The notes beneath the pieces are model-generated. The model was not told the DNA's origin. It searched no databases and saw only the letters and a list, made by a program, of their open reading frames with translations. The translations under genes and the position numbers were made by a program. This document shows, one piece after another, positions 1-12,125 of a stretch of 64,000 nucleotides of DNA. Position 1 is the first letter of the stretch; the number at the start of each line of letters is the position of its first letter. Source of the stretch: Psilocybe azurescens (taxonomy: Eukaryota > Basidiomycota > Agaricomycetes > Agaricales > Agrocybaceae); contig JAJIRX010000570.1 in NCBI GenBank assembly GCA_023853785.1, forward strand, positions 124,001 through 188,000, in the 5' to 3' direction.

Positions 1-42
1 GTGTGGGCGTGAGTGAGTTTTCCGTAGTGTATCTCTGTGTTT

Positions 43-336
43 TTAGTCTGTGTTATCGTTAATGATCGGGACTTCCCTTGATATGGTTTGCAGTTGCTTT
101 GTTTTTGCTATGTATTTTATTAGTATTTTCATGTGTGGTTTTCTGCATAGTATCGTATGCAGGTTTCTCGCATCTCTTCCCAGCTCCTGGTTGATTTCGG
201 CTTGTTCCCATGCATATGACGGGCATTTGAATAGAAAGTGCTTGACAGCCTTTTCTATCACTCGGTTTTCTGTCCTACATTTTGCGCATCGACTGGTGTA
301 GGCTATTACACGCACGGATTCCCCATATTGCATCAA
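43..336 (-). mobile_element. C-terminal relic of a non-LTR retrotransposon reverse transcriptase/RNase H polyprotein
   Basis: A 97-residue open frame has the layout of the C-terminal end of basidiomycete LINE-like polyproteins: a cysteine pair (C-A-K-C), then H-F-L-F-K-C-P about 15 residues later (a CCHC-like zinc-binding signature), then a helix containing L-G-R-D-A and a closing I-K-Y-I-A-K-T segment. Nothing upstream on this strand (positions above 336) continues the frame as recognisable reverse transcriptase, so only a fragment is present. The family call rests on the Cys/His spacing and the terminal helix pattern. The element cannot be active as it stands. Confidence 0.5.
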
Positions 337-1520
337 AATATTGACGGCTGGATGTCTCGTTATGGGCCGAGAGTTGCCATATAAGGGATCGAAACCCTAT
401 CACAATCGGCAAGATGCCGCACAGCCCGTGACACAGGATACAATTATGAAGTCCTTATCGCATGCCCTTCACCTTTTGGTCTCTGAGTACTACTACCTTA
501 ATGTACTCATGCTATACAGCCATATACATGCTAACTGAGAATCCAGGGGATGCATCAGCTCCCAGAATTCTTGATAACTTACCATCTATTCAAACGCAGC
601 TAGAATACTTAGGACAAGGTTGAGTGATTTTCTTCCAAGTTTTTTGTTCTTTTTTATTTTACTGGCTGTGACAGACATCTCCCGTTCAAATCTCTGTAGA
701 AATCGATTACCACGACATTAGTACGATAGAGAATAGCTTCTTTACGCACTAGAAATCTAACCCGAACAAATAGAACTGACGCAATGGAGCCCAAAGTCAA
801 GTTAAGCCAGCTACAAGAATCACTGAATATGGGAGTAATATCGTGATATCTGAGTCTTTGTCCCTCACATAATTGTTTTAACTCTGATTCATTTTATTTG
901 TTAGCCCTTGTTGCAGATGGCAGGCCGTATGAGTTTTGTATTTCAGACTTTTGAAAGGATGGATTTCACTCGGAAACGCCTGATTTTCTACTTTTATGTT
1001 GACTGGCATCCCTTAAATACGACTCTGATAAACCTGGAAAGGTTTTGGAATTTAGAGATTATGGTCTTTGTGTCTCGCGGCATAACTATCACTCAGCTCC
1101 CTGAGACCCATTCAAATCAGAGCATATCACCTAGGGGTACCCCTATTAATGATACTAAATAGGTCCAGGTAAACTATGGAACCTGCAATGCCTTTGCTTT
1201 AGCGCGGCGAGGAAGTATGCATTGTGTTCTTTGGCACTGGAACACGTTAGCATAGCCCGTGTGGCATTTTACGAGGATAAAACTTAATCTAAATTTCATA
1301 GTTATGTAAATAGAGTGTGTAGAAGATTTATGAGTGAATAAATTGGATCTTGGTGAATAGGTTGCAAGCTTTTTGTGAGTGAACTGTGTTCAATGTCACA
1401 CATGTGCCATATGGTATCCACGGTCACAATATAGTCACACCTGTCCGTGTTCGGAAAGTCTAGCGGGCTTTGAAAAAGTTTCCTCCTCATCGTCCTCAAC
1501 AACGACAAGGGTTATCAAAG
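337..1520. other. Gene-free stretch left of NOP56
   Basis: Only short open frames without family features or plausible splice patterns are present. The last 200 bases should contain the NOP56 promoter and 5' leader. I see no clear TATA box. Confidence 0.5.
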
Positions 1521-3326
1521 ATGACCGTCACACATGTGCTCTTCGAGTCGGCCTCTGGATATGCCATATTTGAGGCCAAACTTGGCGAGGAGATTGGTTC
1601 CAAGTCCAAGTCGGTTCAGGAATCGTTCCAGGACCTGGCCAAATTCGGGAAAATGGTTTCGTTGGTGAGCTTTGCGCCCTTCAAGAGCGCAGCGGAGGCG
1701 TTGGAGAATGCCAATGATGTTTCTGAGGGTGCGAGGATTATATATTTTTTCCGAGAAGTTCTCTGACAGTATGGTCAATAACAGGCATTCTGAACGACTT
1801 CCTTAAAAATATCCTGGAGCTCAATTTGTCCAAAGCATCGAAAAAATCGAACGTTACACTTGCTGTTGCCGATCCTCTCCTTGGAAAGAGTATCAAAGAT
1901 GCTCTTGGCCTTCAAATCGACGTTTCGGAATCCTCCCAGACAATAATTCGCGGTATTCGTCAACATGCCTCCAAGTTGCTCAAGGGTCTTCAAACCGACG
2001 ATCTCAGGAAGGCCCAGCTTGGCTTGGGACATTCGTATTCACGCTCCAAGCTAAAGTTCAATGTCAACCGAGTGGACAACATGATCATCCAGGCTATTGC
2101 TCTCCTTGATCAGCTAGACAAGGACGTCAATTTGTTCTCGATGCGTATCAGAGAGTGGTACGGATACCACTTCCCAGAGCTTGTCCGCCTCGTTCCCGAC
2201 AACCACCAATACGCCCGCATCGCCAAATTCATTGGCGACAAAGATACTCTCACAGAAGAAAAACTCGCCGACCTCGCCGAAATTCTTGACAACGACGGTA
2301 CTCTCGCTCAGAATATCCTCGACGCCGCCCGTGGCTCTATGGGTTCCGGTCTCTCTGATATCGACATGATCAACATCTCCTCTTTCGCCACGCGTGTAGT
2401 TTCCATTTCAGACTACCGCAAATCATTGGTCAACTACCTCTCCGAAAAAATGAACACCGTCGCCCCCAGTCTCACTGCCCTTCTCGGAGAGCGTGTTGGC
2501 GCTCGATTAATCAGCCACGCTGGAAGCTTGACAAATTTGAGCAAATACCCCGCCAGTACTGTGCAAATTCTTGGCGCCGAAAAGGCCCTTTTCCGAGCTT
2601 TGAAGACCAAAGGCAACACTCCCAAGGTACGCGTTCTTTTGCGCTTATCTGGCTGGCTGCCGCTGACTTTCTGTTTCCTAGTACGGTCTCCTTTACCACT
2701 CCACATTTATCGGCCGTGCTGGGCCCCAAGCACAAGGGTCGTATCTCTCGTTTCCTCGCCAATAAGTGCTCGATAGCATCACGTATTGATTGCTATTCCG
2801 GTATGTCGTTAATTCTATCTGCTAAGAACTATGATATTAACAACCTTCCAGAAAATCCAACATCGAAGTTCGGTGAAGCTCTCCGTGCTCAAGTCGAAGA
2901 GCGTCTCAACTTCTTTGAGACTGGTGCCCCTCCATCCAAGAATGCCGACGCCATTCGCAAGGTGTTGGATGAGCTCGCCCTTGACGATGATGAGGGTGAT
3001 GACAATGCTATGAACGTTGATACCCCCGCCTTTACAACACTGGAGGCCGAACCCAAGAAGGAAAAGAAAAAGAAGAGGAAGAGCTCCGCTATGGATGAGG
3101 ATGAGGATGAGGAGCCTTCATCGAAGAAGGTCAAGCTTTCAAAGGAGGAGAAAAGGGCTTTGAAGAAGGCCAAGAAGGAGCAGGCTAAGGCTGAGGCCGT
3201 CGCCGACGATGTGAGTATTTTTGTCACTGTTTTTAGCAGGGCTTTGACTAACTTCGAATCCAAGTCACCGAAAAAGAGAAGAAGGAAAAGAAGGAAAAGA
3301 AAGAGAAGAAGAAAAGCAAAGAGTAG
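1521..3326 (+). CDS. NOP56: Nucleolar protein 56, C/D-box snoRNP core subunit
   Basis: Core protein of box C/D snoRNPs that guide 2'-O-methylation and early processing of rRNA in the nucleolus. Exons: 1521-1728, 1785-2626, 2682-2800, 2852-3210, 3265-3326, all with GT-AG borders. The start at 1521 gives the family's usual first residues (H-V-L-F-E); an in-frame ATG at 1470 would add 17 unlikely residues. The NOP5 N-terminal domain fills exon 1 and early exon 2. The Nop domain follows, with the conserved Y-G-L-L-Y-H-S, K-G-R-I-S-R and [10 protein letters not shown] blocks. The tail is rich in Lys and Glu, as usual. Two single-base shifts break the frame: within GGGCCCC at 2721-2727 (one base too many) and within the A-run at 3271-3275 (one too few). 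They cancel in length, leaving about 529 residues, normal for the family. An essential gene broken this way is more likely an assembly error than a pseudogene. Confidence 0.95.
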
Positions 3327-3693
3327 TTTACTCTGCTTCCGCTTTCTTCTCTCTCTTGTGCTTATCTGTATAATTCTTCGCTTTCTTTATTTCATTTATT
3401 CTATCTTCTTTCTATTCATGGTTGCATTGTTATGGCACTTTTTACTCAAGGTCTGCTGCTGCTGTCTGTCCGACTCTGCGCAAATTCTGGGCCAGGTTAT
3501 AACAAGCGATCGATCGTCGTTTTGGAAGCTGTACGCAAGTCAACAAAACGATTTGTTACCCAAGCCGTTGGCACGCCTTACTCTAGGAAGCATGAGAACG
3601 TACCTCTACATGCTGCACTCGCCTTAGACAAGCCAGATAATTGGAGTGAAGAAGCTTTTTGTATCAGCTCCTGGTCTGCTTTGTCTCTTTGCT

Positions 3694-4474
3694 CTAACAA
3701 CTTCTGGAAGATGAATCAATTTGGTACAAACAATTGATACGCAAATATATGTTGACCATCAACGTCTCTTCTTCCTGTCGAATGTATGTCCATTTTTGTG
3801 GATTCTGTCCTCGATTGCGGCATAATCGAGCAGAAACTTTGAATATATGCCTTCTCTGTGCGTTTTCCGTTGGGAACATGCGCATATACTTACGCCATTT
3901 AACACCTACAGGTCCTTCATGGCATCCTGGACCACTGTAGCAGACGCTATTGCCTTGAAGATGCGTCAATAATGCGCATGGCTGTCTACCACAGTTCATA
4001 CGGTCAGAATATGGACAGTTACCAACCTCATCATTTAATTGTTTCTCAGCGATCTCCAGAAATTTCTTCTCCTTACGGGCTCTCTCCTTTTCGAGGGCGG
4101 CTGATGCGTGTATAAAGTTGATATCATGCGATACAACAAAAAGGGACGAAGATGCACCTGTATACTGTTTTTGAATAGTCTCTATCAATCTGAAGTAGTC
4201 CACATCAGCTATAGTATATGCCACCAGTCTGTAGTAGTCTCAGGTAAGAATAAAAGCTCACTTATTATCCTGTTGCTCCTCAGGCTGCGACAACGTGAAA
4301 TCGAGATCCACTTCCAATTTTTTTCTTACTGGAAGCCTTTTTTGGACGACCGCAGCGATTGGCCATATCAAAGGACGAGGAAACTGCAAAATAACGCGAT
4401 AAGAATATGGGAGGACGGAGTTGAGTTGCCTTTGCGCTTGATTGATAGATATATTTGGGCATGTGTGGCGCCAC
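3694..4474 (-). CDS. Unrecognised protein fragment, possibly spliced
   Basis: Two minus-strand open segments may be exons of one gene. One (about 4280-4474) contains a short G-R-P-K-K motif resembling an AT-hook. The other (about 3780-4205) holds an amphipathic helix rich in Glu and Lys, then a cysteine-containing stretch (about eight Cys in 60 residues). A donor-like GTAAGA lies just after the G-R-P-K-K segment and acceptor-like CAG sites lie before the second segment. I do not recognise the family, and neither the start nor the last exon is clear. It could equally be a decayed gene. Confidence 0.25.
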
Positions 4475-4729
4475 TTCGTAATACTAATTCCTTTTGGACC
4501 ACAGTGTACAAATGTTCATCTCGAATCCAACTCGAATCTATATCCCATTCTGTTACACGCCGACTGAGCGTTCACTGGTTTCCAACTCTTCTGAGTCATA
4601 AATATAACAAACATTCTTTACCAGAGGTAGGATGATACATTGTTCCCACCTTGAATGTTGACTCGACAGTTCATTTACTTAAATCAGCGCACAGTCCCAC
4701 AAGTGGCTCTTTCGATCGCCTTCTAAAAT

Positions 4730-5516
4730 GTAGGTACTATTCATCACGCACAAGCACGTTCGAAGTATGGGCTGCTCTCATTTCAGCTTAATTCTCAGCC
4801 CCAGCTCCCCTTCGATCTATTCAAAGACACTCTCATGTCATGTTTTGTTGGACATAAATGCAATGACTGCTTCTGATGTTGGCTGTTCAATTCAATCTAG
4901 ACCATATGATTATGCGTTAGACAGATAGGATTGTGCAATATGCATCCCTTTAAAGATTCCTCTCACATCCTCGCTTCCGGAGTTCATCTAACGCCGTCCC
5001 ATAAGTCGGCTTACCATGGTCCAGACTCCTTTAGAGCTGGAAGCCCTTCACAATTGTTAGGAGAACGAGGTGAGAATATCGCCTTCAAGAACCTCATATC
5101 CATATATTAGTAGTGGACGACGGATCCCTCTTCATTCCGATGACATATGGTTCTACTTTTGTTATCTTTAGCTGCGCTTGTCTTCTCTAGAGTATTCAGA
5201 CCCAGGTTTCTTATTCGCGGTATATATCTCCTAGACTGTTGGGAAGAAACCCTTCTCGCGTTGCGTCCGAGTCTCCTATGTCATAACAGCGCCCAAGGAA
5301 GACCTTTATGCATACAGTTATGCTGGTAACTACCTATTCTTTTCTTATCTCATTCTCTCACTTGAAAACAAGCACCTGGGGAGTAAAAAATAGCGTAACT
5401 ACAATTAGGGCACCATGCGAGCTATCTATCACTCACATATTAATAGCCTCCTTCTTCGGTGCCATGACGCTCGATATATCCACTTGTCGGCATTCCACTA
5501 CTGAGCACAGATATAC
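4730..5516. other. Gene-free stretch upstream of the aspartic protease
   Basis: No coding segment with conserved features is visible. Only short open frames occur on either strand. Confidence 0.4.
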
Positions 5517-5522
5517 TATAAA
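5517..5522 (+). promoter_or_regulatory. Candidate TATA box of the aspartic protease gene
   Basis: TATAAA lies 71 bases upstream of the chosen ATG at 5593, a plausible core promoter spacing. This is inferred from sequence and position only. Confidence 0.4.
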
Positions 5523-5592
5523 ATGAGTTCTTGGAGGATTCCTTCCCCAACAAATAATCGACGTCCCCATCCCTCAATAGCTACCACTACAC

Positions 5593-7459
5593 ATGTCTCA
5601 CATCATTATCAAATCGATCCCCTTCACCACCCACGTCAAGCAGGGTGCCAAGCATCTTCTTGCTCACGACAAGGCTCGAGCGCAGAAGCTTGTGCAGGGC
5701 CTACACCCGCACGGCCCTCTTGGTCACAAGGCAGTCGCAGCTGGTCGTCACCACCACCACCACCATCGCAAGCCTCATGAAGATCCTGCTCCTACACCGA
5801 CCCCAACTGAGCCCACTGAGCCCACTGAGCCAGCCCCAGTTCCTCCAGCAGGCGATCCAGAGGCTGCTAAGAATTCTATTGACGTGACTGACGCAGGTAT
5901 GTGTACCAATCTTTCCAACTTTACTGATATCTAAGCCTATCAATTCGAATAGGCGTTACCTACACGATGTCAGTTGGAGTCGGAAGCCCGGCCACCCAGT
6001 ATACCCTCTTGATCGATACAGGTATTTGTGGTATTTATTATTGTGCAAACATTACATCATAACTAAATATACCTCTTCAGGGAGCTCCAATACGTACGTA
6101 CTCTTCAAGGTACCTAAGAATATTTTGTTGACGACTGGACCAGGTGGGTAGGAGCCAATAAAGCTTACAAACAGACTTCTACTAGCAAGAGTACTCGTAA
6201 CACTGTGGTAAGTGGAGCATCATCTATTCAAACAAGCAACATCGTAATTGAACACCCGCGTAGAATGTGACCTACGGGTCAGGCTCTTTCTCCGGAACCG
6301 AATGTATGTTAATGCGCCACAATTGTTATTCAGAGCAGCCAAGATAATTTCTGACAATCCTGGCAGTCACCGATGAGGTAACGCTCGGCTCTCTTGCGAT
6401 TAAGAACCAATCTATTGGAGTGGCTTCGAAGGCAACTGGCTTCGACGATGTCGACGGAATTCTAGGGTAAGTTCAGTATGCAATTTACTGCATGGTATTG
6501 AGATTCATGGACTTCTTTGCAGCATTGGGGCCCGTCGATTTGACGACAGGTATCTATCAATGTGACTATGACAAAAATAGAGATACTCATCAGATTTGGC
6601 GAACTTGCAGGAACCGTATCCAATACTCCAAATGTTCCGACGGTTACCCAGAATCTCTTCACGCAGAAATTGATTCCTACGGAATCGATTGGAATTTCTT
6701 ACGAGCCCACAACATCTGAAGGCGTCTTGAACGGCGAACTCACTTTCGGTGCTACGGACACGTCCAAGACCACCAGTGATGTTACCTTTGTTCCCATCAC
6801 AAGTACATCCCCAGCAAGCAACTACTGGGGAATCGATCAATCTCTGTCCTACGGGCAAGACTCTTCCCCAATTTTAACGTCGTCCGGAATTGTCGATACT
6901 GGAACCACTTTGTTGCTCATTGCAACGGATGCCTTCCAAGCATATCAACAAGCCACCGGTGCCACTCTGGATCAGTGAGTGTTGCAAATAATTTAATGGG
7001 AGAGACTACAGTAGGATAATATTTTATACAGAACTACGGGACTCTTGACGGTCACCGACGAGCAATTTTCGAACATGCAAAGCCTGTTCTTCAAAATTGG
7101 CTCGGTATTTGCCTTTCCACCCATACCGTATAGTGCAAGTGTTGATAAAGTTCTAAACCTCAGACTACGCTTGAATTTACCCCTAATGCACAAATCTGGC
7201 CTCGCTCGCAGAACAGTGCCCTTGGAGGAGAGGAAGGCAAGATCTACCTCATCACATCTGACTTGGGAAACAACAGTGGTACTGGTTTGGATTTCATTAG
7301 TACGTCGATTTCCAACAGTAATTTTTAGTTTCTGATTGGTACATTTTGTCTGCTCTAGACGGGTTTGCTTTCTTGCAGAGATTCTATAGCGTCTATGATA
7401 CTACCAACGCTCAAGTCGGATTTGCGACGACTCCGTTTACTGATGCTGAAACTAATTAG
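5593..7459 (+). CDS. Pepsin-like aspartic protease (peptidase family A1)
   Basis: Eleven exons: 5593-5896, 5953-6021, 6081-6093, 6144-6207, 6264-6303, 6367-6466, 6523-6549, 6611-6974, 7032-7104, 7164-7299, 7359-7459. The joined product is about 429 residues and carries both catalytic aspartate motifs: D-T-G-S-S-N across exons 2 and 3, and D-T-G-T-T in exon 8. The flap tyrosine region (V-T-Y-G-S-G-S) is in exon 5 and the G-I-L-G-I-G-P block spans exons 6 and 7. The closing R-F-Y-S-V-Y-D segment is also typical, as in polyporopepsin-like enzymes. The N-terminus is odd: no hydrophobic signal peptide is visible. Instead there is a basic propeptide-like segment, six consecutive histidines, then a proline-rich linker with a threefold T-E-P repeat. 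One extra G in the run at 6527-6530 breaks exon 7. A missing upstream signal-peptide exon is possible. Confidence 0.92.
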
Positions 7460-7798
7460 ACACAAGTTCTCAAAGAATAGTAACTGTGCATCTAAAGTGG
7501 ACTTCTTTCTAGTACTGGAATTTTTTCAAATTGGAATACTTATCTGTGATGTATATGCGTTTAGAGCCGTTATGACATTGGTTTATTCGTTGTGAACGAG
7601 GCAGACTGAAGTTGAACTAAAATTAAAATAAACTCGTGCCGGGGATACAAAGCACGTGCAGCTCTTCGGTAACTATACACTGGCGTTCGGGAAACTTGAA
7701 TGAACTTGAACTTGGTTGCGACTTGCCAGTTGCGACAAGTTTGGGACGATTCTAGCGCTTACAACTCTGTATCTCCTCTCCTCCATATACTGGCGTCG

Positions 7799-9228
7799 AT
7801 GATGTATCAACAATTTATTCACAGACTATCGCAAGAGATTGTCGATGAAATAGTCGACCACTTATCTCATTCCAAACAAGATCTGGATGCATGCTCCAAA
7901 GCCAACAGGATTTTCCTTCATCGCTGTCAAAAACACCTCTTTTCAGTCATCTACTTCTCCTCCGATAGATGCAAATGGCCGCGCTCCCGTCATAGTCCTC
8001 GAACAGAAAGATTCAAAAAGCTTCTGGAGATCTTTCAACAGTCGCCTCACATTGCTCGATACGTCCGTGGCCTACACTTGGACATATCGTCCTCTGATAA
8101 CGACTGGGTCGCTGAAAACCCTGATTTCATTCGGATAATGGAGACCATCAAGCAATCAGGGAGCAACATTCGAGAACTCAGACTTCGGGGACTCGAATTT
8201 CCGGAAAAATTAGCGGACGCTCGCAGTCTGGAGCAGAATTTCTTGCTACCTTTCATCTCGACATCGCTCGCGACCCTCCATTTATCATACATGGTGGACG
8301 TACCTATGAGTCTGATAGCCAACAGCCCAAGCATAAAACATCTGTCCCTGCATTATTCGGCTCTTGAGTACTTTGGCGAATACGTCGATAAGGAGCTCAT
8401 TAATGCTTTGCCGAAAATACAAACACTCGAGTTTCGTCCCCCGGATGCCATCATTGGTTCGATAATTGGGCCCGAAAGCTTTGGAGACACTTCAGCTGAA
8501 GGATTTACCGACACTGTTCAATCGATAATTACCTATAGCGGCATCGGTACTCCCACCATTGCAGACATTACCTCTCTGAAAACATTCAAGTCATTCATCG
8601 AGCCGAAACACCTGGTTATTGTGCAAATGATCATTCAAAAGGCAAAGGATTCTTTAGAGGAACTATACTTGTGCGAAGATTCCGAAGAAGGGGAGTATAA
8701 AGGCTTTATCTCATCTCTCCATAACTTCCATTCTAACGGGAACCATTAACAGATTTTCATGAACTCGCAAATTCAATCAACTTGTCTGATGTCTCTCAGC
8801 TTCGATTACTATACGTCGATGTAGTAGCACCCTTTTCGCGCAGGATCGACGCGTTGGAAGATCTATGCACTGTGCTCAAGACTATTCCTAAAGAAAATCA
8901 CGTCCAAAAGATCGCCGTACAGGTTTTTATTGGTCAGTACAGTCACAAAAGTATCCCAGATTGGCTGTGCAATCCTTGCTGGGAGTCTCTCGACTGCCAA
9001 ATTGCGAGAATTGCTGGCGGAAGGGCACTACAATTCCTGATTCACATTTGCCATCAGCCTCCCTACTCTGCTGATTCGGAGTCGGATTCTAATAGCGAAT
9101 ATTCATCACCGGAGGATGAACCGGAAAGCAGTGCTCGTCTTCGGACCTGTAATGGTAGAAACGAACGAGAGGCAGTTCTCAATAACATCTGCAAGTCCGT
9201 TTTCAAGAAGCTGCTTTTGAGAGGTTGA
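7799..9228 (+). CDS. F-box protein with leucine-rich-repeat-like body
   Basis: The N-terminus has a short F-box (L-S-Q-E-I-V-D-E-I-V-D-H-L, then a C-S-K-A-N-R helix and F-L-H-R-C). About 400 residues of Leu-rich alternating strands and helices follow, as in the expanded basidiomycete F-box family. These proteins act as substrate adaptors of SCF ubiquitin ligases; the target here is unknown. Exons are 7799-8694 and 8753-9228, joined by a 58-base intron with a ttctaac branch point. The junction needs one T fewer in the run at 8754-8757, giving 456 residues. The start at 7799 (ATGATG) is preferred because the F-box begins a few residues later, although the frame is open further upstream. An acidic Ser/Glu/Asp-rich segment lies near the C-terminus. 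Confidence 0.7.
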
Positions 9229-9398
9229 CAGAAGTAATGGGGTCTTCAAATATAACCATTGTTCCAACATATAGTATACGTACACCGTACCATTACTGGA
9301 CACCCAAGGAGAGTCATGTAAAAAACATACTATAAAAACTTGTTTTGCACTTAAGTATTGAAGTGTCAAGGGAGGAGAACCGAGTCAATACCAAGTGA

Positions 9399-11204
9399 TC
9401 AGAACGGAACCGGTCGTTTACGCGGGTCACGAGGACTGACGCGACTCGAATCCCGTTTTTGACTCCTTTGCCTCCGCTCTGTCTCTTCCTCGGTGGCAGC
9501 ATCATACTCTATCATAGCGTAAACATCCTATCAACAAAAATCGCCCATTCCATCACCGTGATCCCCAACCTCAGTGCGTCCTCTTTCACCTCTCTGTCTC
9601 GCGTACTCGGCGTCAACTTTGCCACCGCTCGCATATGCTCGACCCGCCGGATCCCCAGGCTCTTCAAAATAGGGGCTATATGCAAAAGCGATGGCTCACA
9701 GCTTTGGAGAACGGTTTCAAACTCAGTGGTGGATTCCGACTTTATGTTGCTGATCGTGGATCCAGACTCTGTGGGGTGGAGGGGGCACTGCGGGAGGTCT
9801 TTCTCGACAGTAGGTGCCTTGTATCGGCCTCGATGACGCGCTGTGCGAGTATTGTGTCTCCCGTGCTCTATGGGAGTAGATGAGCCAGGCATTCCACGTT
9901 CGATGAAGTTGCTCCCGTTTTGTGCGCGTTTTGGCGGCGGTGACGTCTCTGGGTCCTTTTCACTCGTGCTGAGAGAAATGGTGCCCTCTCTTGAGAATGA
10001 CAAGGGGGTGTCGCCGTCTGCATATCCTCGGAGCGGTAACGCCAAGAATTTGATTTCCCCGCTTGTCGTTTTTCGATCTAGTGGGTGAATTATGAGTTGT
10101 TACCCATAACAGAATATTATGGGCCATATACCTCGGGTGGTTCAACTCCTCGATTCGACAGGCTGTCCGTTTTGGAACTCTGAGCTGCCGAAGCATTCTG
10201 CAGCTCCTCCACCCTCCACTCCACTTTAGGACTCACATCACTGGCGAACTCACCCTCCAGCGGATACTCATCGGCACTGATGTAATAGATACTCATCTTG
10301 TCGTCTTCGTCCTGTGCTTTTGACTCCTTGACAGCATGCTCCCGCCACGTCGATATCTCTACTGTTTTATCAGGATTATTCTCGATGATGCGCCTATTGA
10401 CAATCTCATACGTCTGCCCCGCCTTTGGCCCTCGATCGCCAGGCTCCCGAACGGCGGGTCGACGGTTCTTGAACAGATCTCGTACTCCTCCTGCGACAGT
10501 CTGTCGAGTCTTTGTTGCTACTGCTGCTGCATAACTTGTCTCCCCATTGCCCTGTTTGCTACTCGAATACGCCGCAGATCGATGCATATCCGACCCCGAC
10601 TTCCCTTTCATCCACTCCCTTATTTCCCTCGCTTTCGCAGCCACCTTGCTCTCTCTTGACTCCTCCTCTTGCTCAAAGTCCGCTCTCTCCTTGCCTTTCC
10701 ACCGCTTGCTGTTATTCCCCGGGTTGTCGTTTTCTGATGGCCTACCGCGAAAGCTATTTCGGAATGCTTTCATGGAACCGAATCTAGGTTTGGGTGTCGT
10801 CTGCCGGACGGTGGACGAATCGTTGTTTTCAGTCAGCGGGGTGGTCGTTCGAATGACGAGCTTAGGTCGCTTCTCATCGGCAGCAGAGGCCATTTGTGTA
10901 TTTAAAGCCGTCAGCGTAGCACCCAGAAAAGTGGTGTCGTTGTTGGTTGGAGGAGAAGTGGGAGGGGCATGTCTGCGGACGATGGTCTTCCCGGTGCCAG
11001 TTTTGTCGGGGACGAGGTAGAAAGCACCTGAATCTGAAGGTTTGAACAAAATGATGGATAGATGGGAAAAGGTGAGGCAAAAAAAACGTGGATGAGCTTA
11101 GCCGAGAAAGCCAGAGTGCGAGAAGAAGATGCACAAAGAATCTCACCGACATGTGTCTCTTGGTGTGTGCTGCCCTCGCTAAAAGTTGAGCCTCTGACGT
11201 GCAT
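9399..11204 (-). CDS. Conserved basidiomycete protein of unknown function
   Basis: Exons read 11204-11147, 11033-10132 and 10077-9399. The first 300 residues are low-complexity, basic and Ser/Thr-rich, with an R-E-I-R-E-W helix and a G-Q-T-Y-E-I-V-N-R segment. The C-terminal 80 residues look folded: L-Q-S-C-E-P-S-L-L-H-I, S-L-G-I then R-V-E-H-M-R-A-V, ending in V-M-E-W-A-I-F-V-D-R. They suggest a small helical, possibly SAM-like, module, and I believe this block recurs in other mushroom proteins. A very basic tail rich in Glu, Arg and Pro follows. Two single-base deletions are needed: in the A-run near 10070 at the start of exon 3, and near 9518. Allowing for them, the length is a multiple of three (546 residues). 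The start could instead be 11318, which would add 38 residues. Confidence 0.6.
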
Positions 11205-11335
11205 GCTGCCTGATGGTCGACGAATGAGCGCTGAAATCTTGACAGGGCGATGGAGACGACGTTTTTTGCTCGTTGAACGTGGGAAGGCGAAAGGTGGGGT
11301 GGAGATGCACCAGAGCATGCGTTGAGTCCTGAGGG

Positions 11336-11341
11336 TATATA
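11336..11341 (-). promoter_or_regulatory. Candidate TATA element upstream of the minus-strand gene ending at 9399
   Basis: TATATA lies about 130 bases upstream of the ATG at 11204, or 18 bases upstream of the alternative ATG at 11318. The spacing favours the start at 11204. Confidence 0.3.
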
Positions 11342-11439
11342 GGGTATTCTTTGCAATGAGGTATAGAAGTGGTAATCAGTTCCGCCCAAAACACGAGGCT
11401 TCATCGTGTTAATTTGATACACGTGCCCCTCGGTCATAA

Positions 11440-12125
11440 TGAGTATGTTGAGGCGCCGGTGGACACGGTGATGGGGACGCGACTAGTTTGGGTTCGTGTA
11501 ATAATCGGTTCCTGGCACACGGTGCATTATGTTTTTCTGGAGCAGAATCCATTTCACTGTGTGGAATGTGAAGACAACATTGCTCAGCTTGACATTTGGT
11601 TGCTACTCAACAAGGATTGCCGATGCTTATTTGGGTTTGTAGGTGGTTTCGGCTTGATCAGAATTTTACTTAGGCAAATGGTTATCTTTTACATTGCAAG
11701 CGCTTTGAAAATGAATTGGGCAGCAACTTCATAGTGCTTTCGAGTACCTCAAAGCTGTTGGACGAGCATATCACTCAAATATCAATGCCAGCACATGTGG
11801 GATTTCAGAAATAGAGTGGTCCTATAAATAGAGTGGTGGAAGAATCATCTTGATTTAAATTAGTCCGTAAACGCCTAAATGATCGAGTGGTCATAAAGAT
11901 TATAGCCAGCCTCCTCCTTCTTTCATATTAGAGCGCCTGGTGCATTCTTTGCAAAGCACCTCTGTCGTGCTTTGTTTCCTTTGTTTCCTGTGTTTTCCTA
12001 GTTTCTTCCCCATCCTTTCAATTGTCATTGTCCGTGAACTAGAGATCATACTTCTAGCTATCCACACTTCTTCAGATCTCCTAATCCAAGCCCCGAGAAA
12101 CTATCCATGCATCTACCGACTCTAG
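11440..12125. other. Mostly non-coding; may hold the first exon of the membrane-protein gene
   Basis: No family-like coding segment is seen. The pyrimidine-rich stretch from about 11940 to 12015 could be a promoter or leader, or could encode a hydrophobic start for the gene at 12126, but no ATG-initiated exon joins in frame convincingly. Confidence 0.35.

Noticed and set aside
11369..11734. 121-codon open frame on the plus strand
   Set aside because: Composition looks random, with no domain and no splice continuation; it lies in the upstream region of a minus-strand gene.
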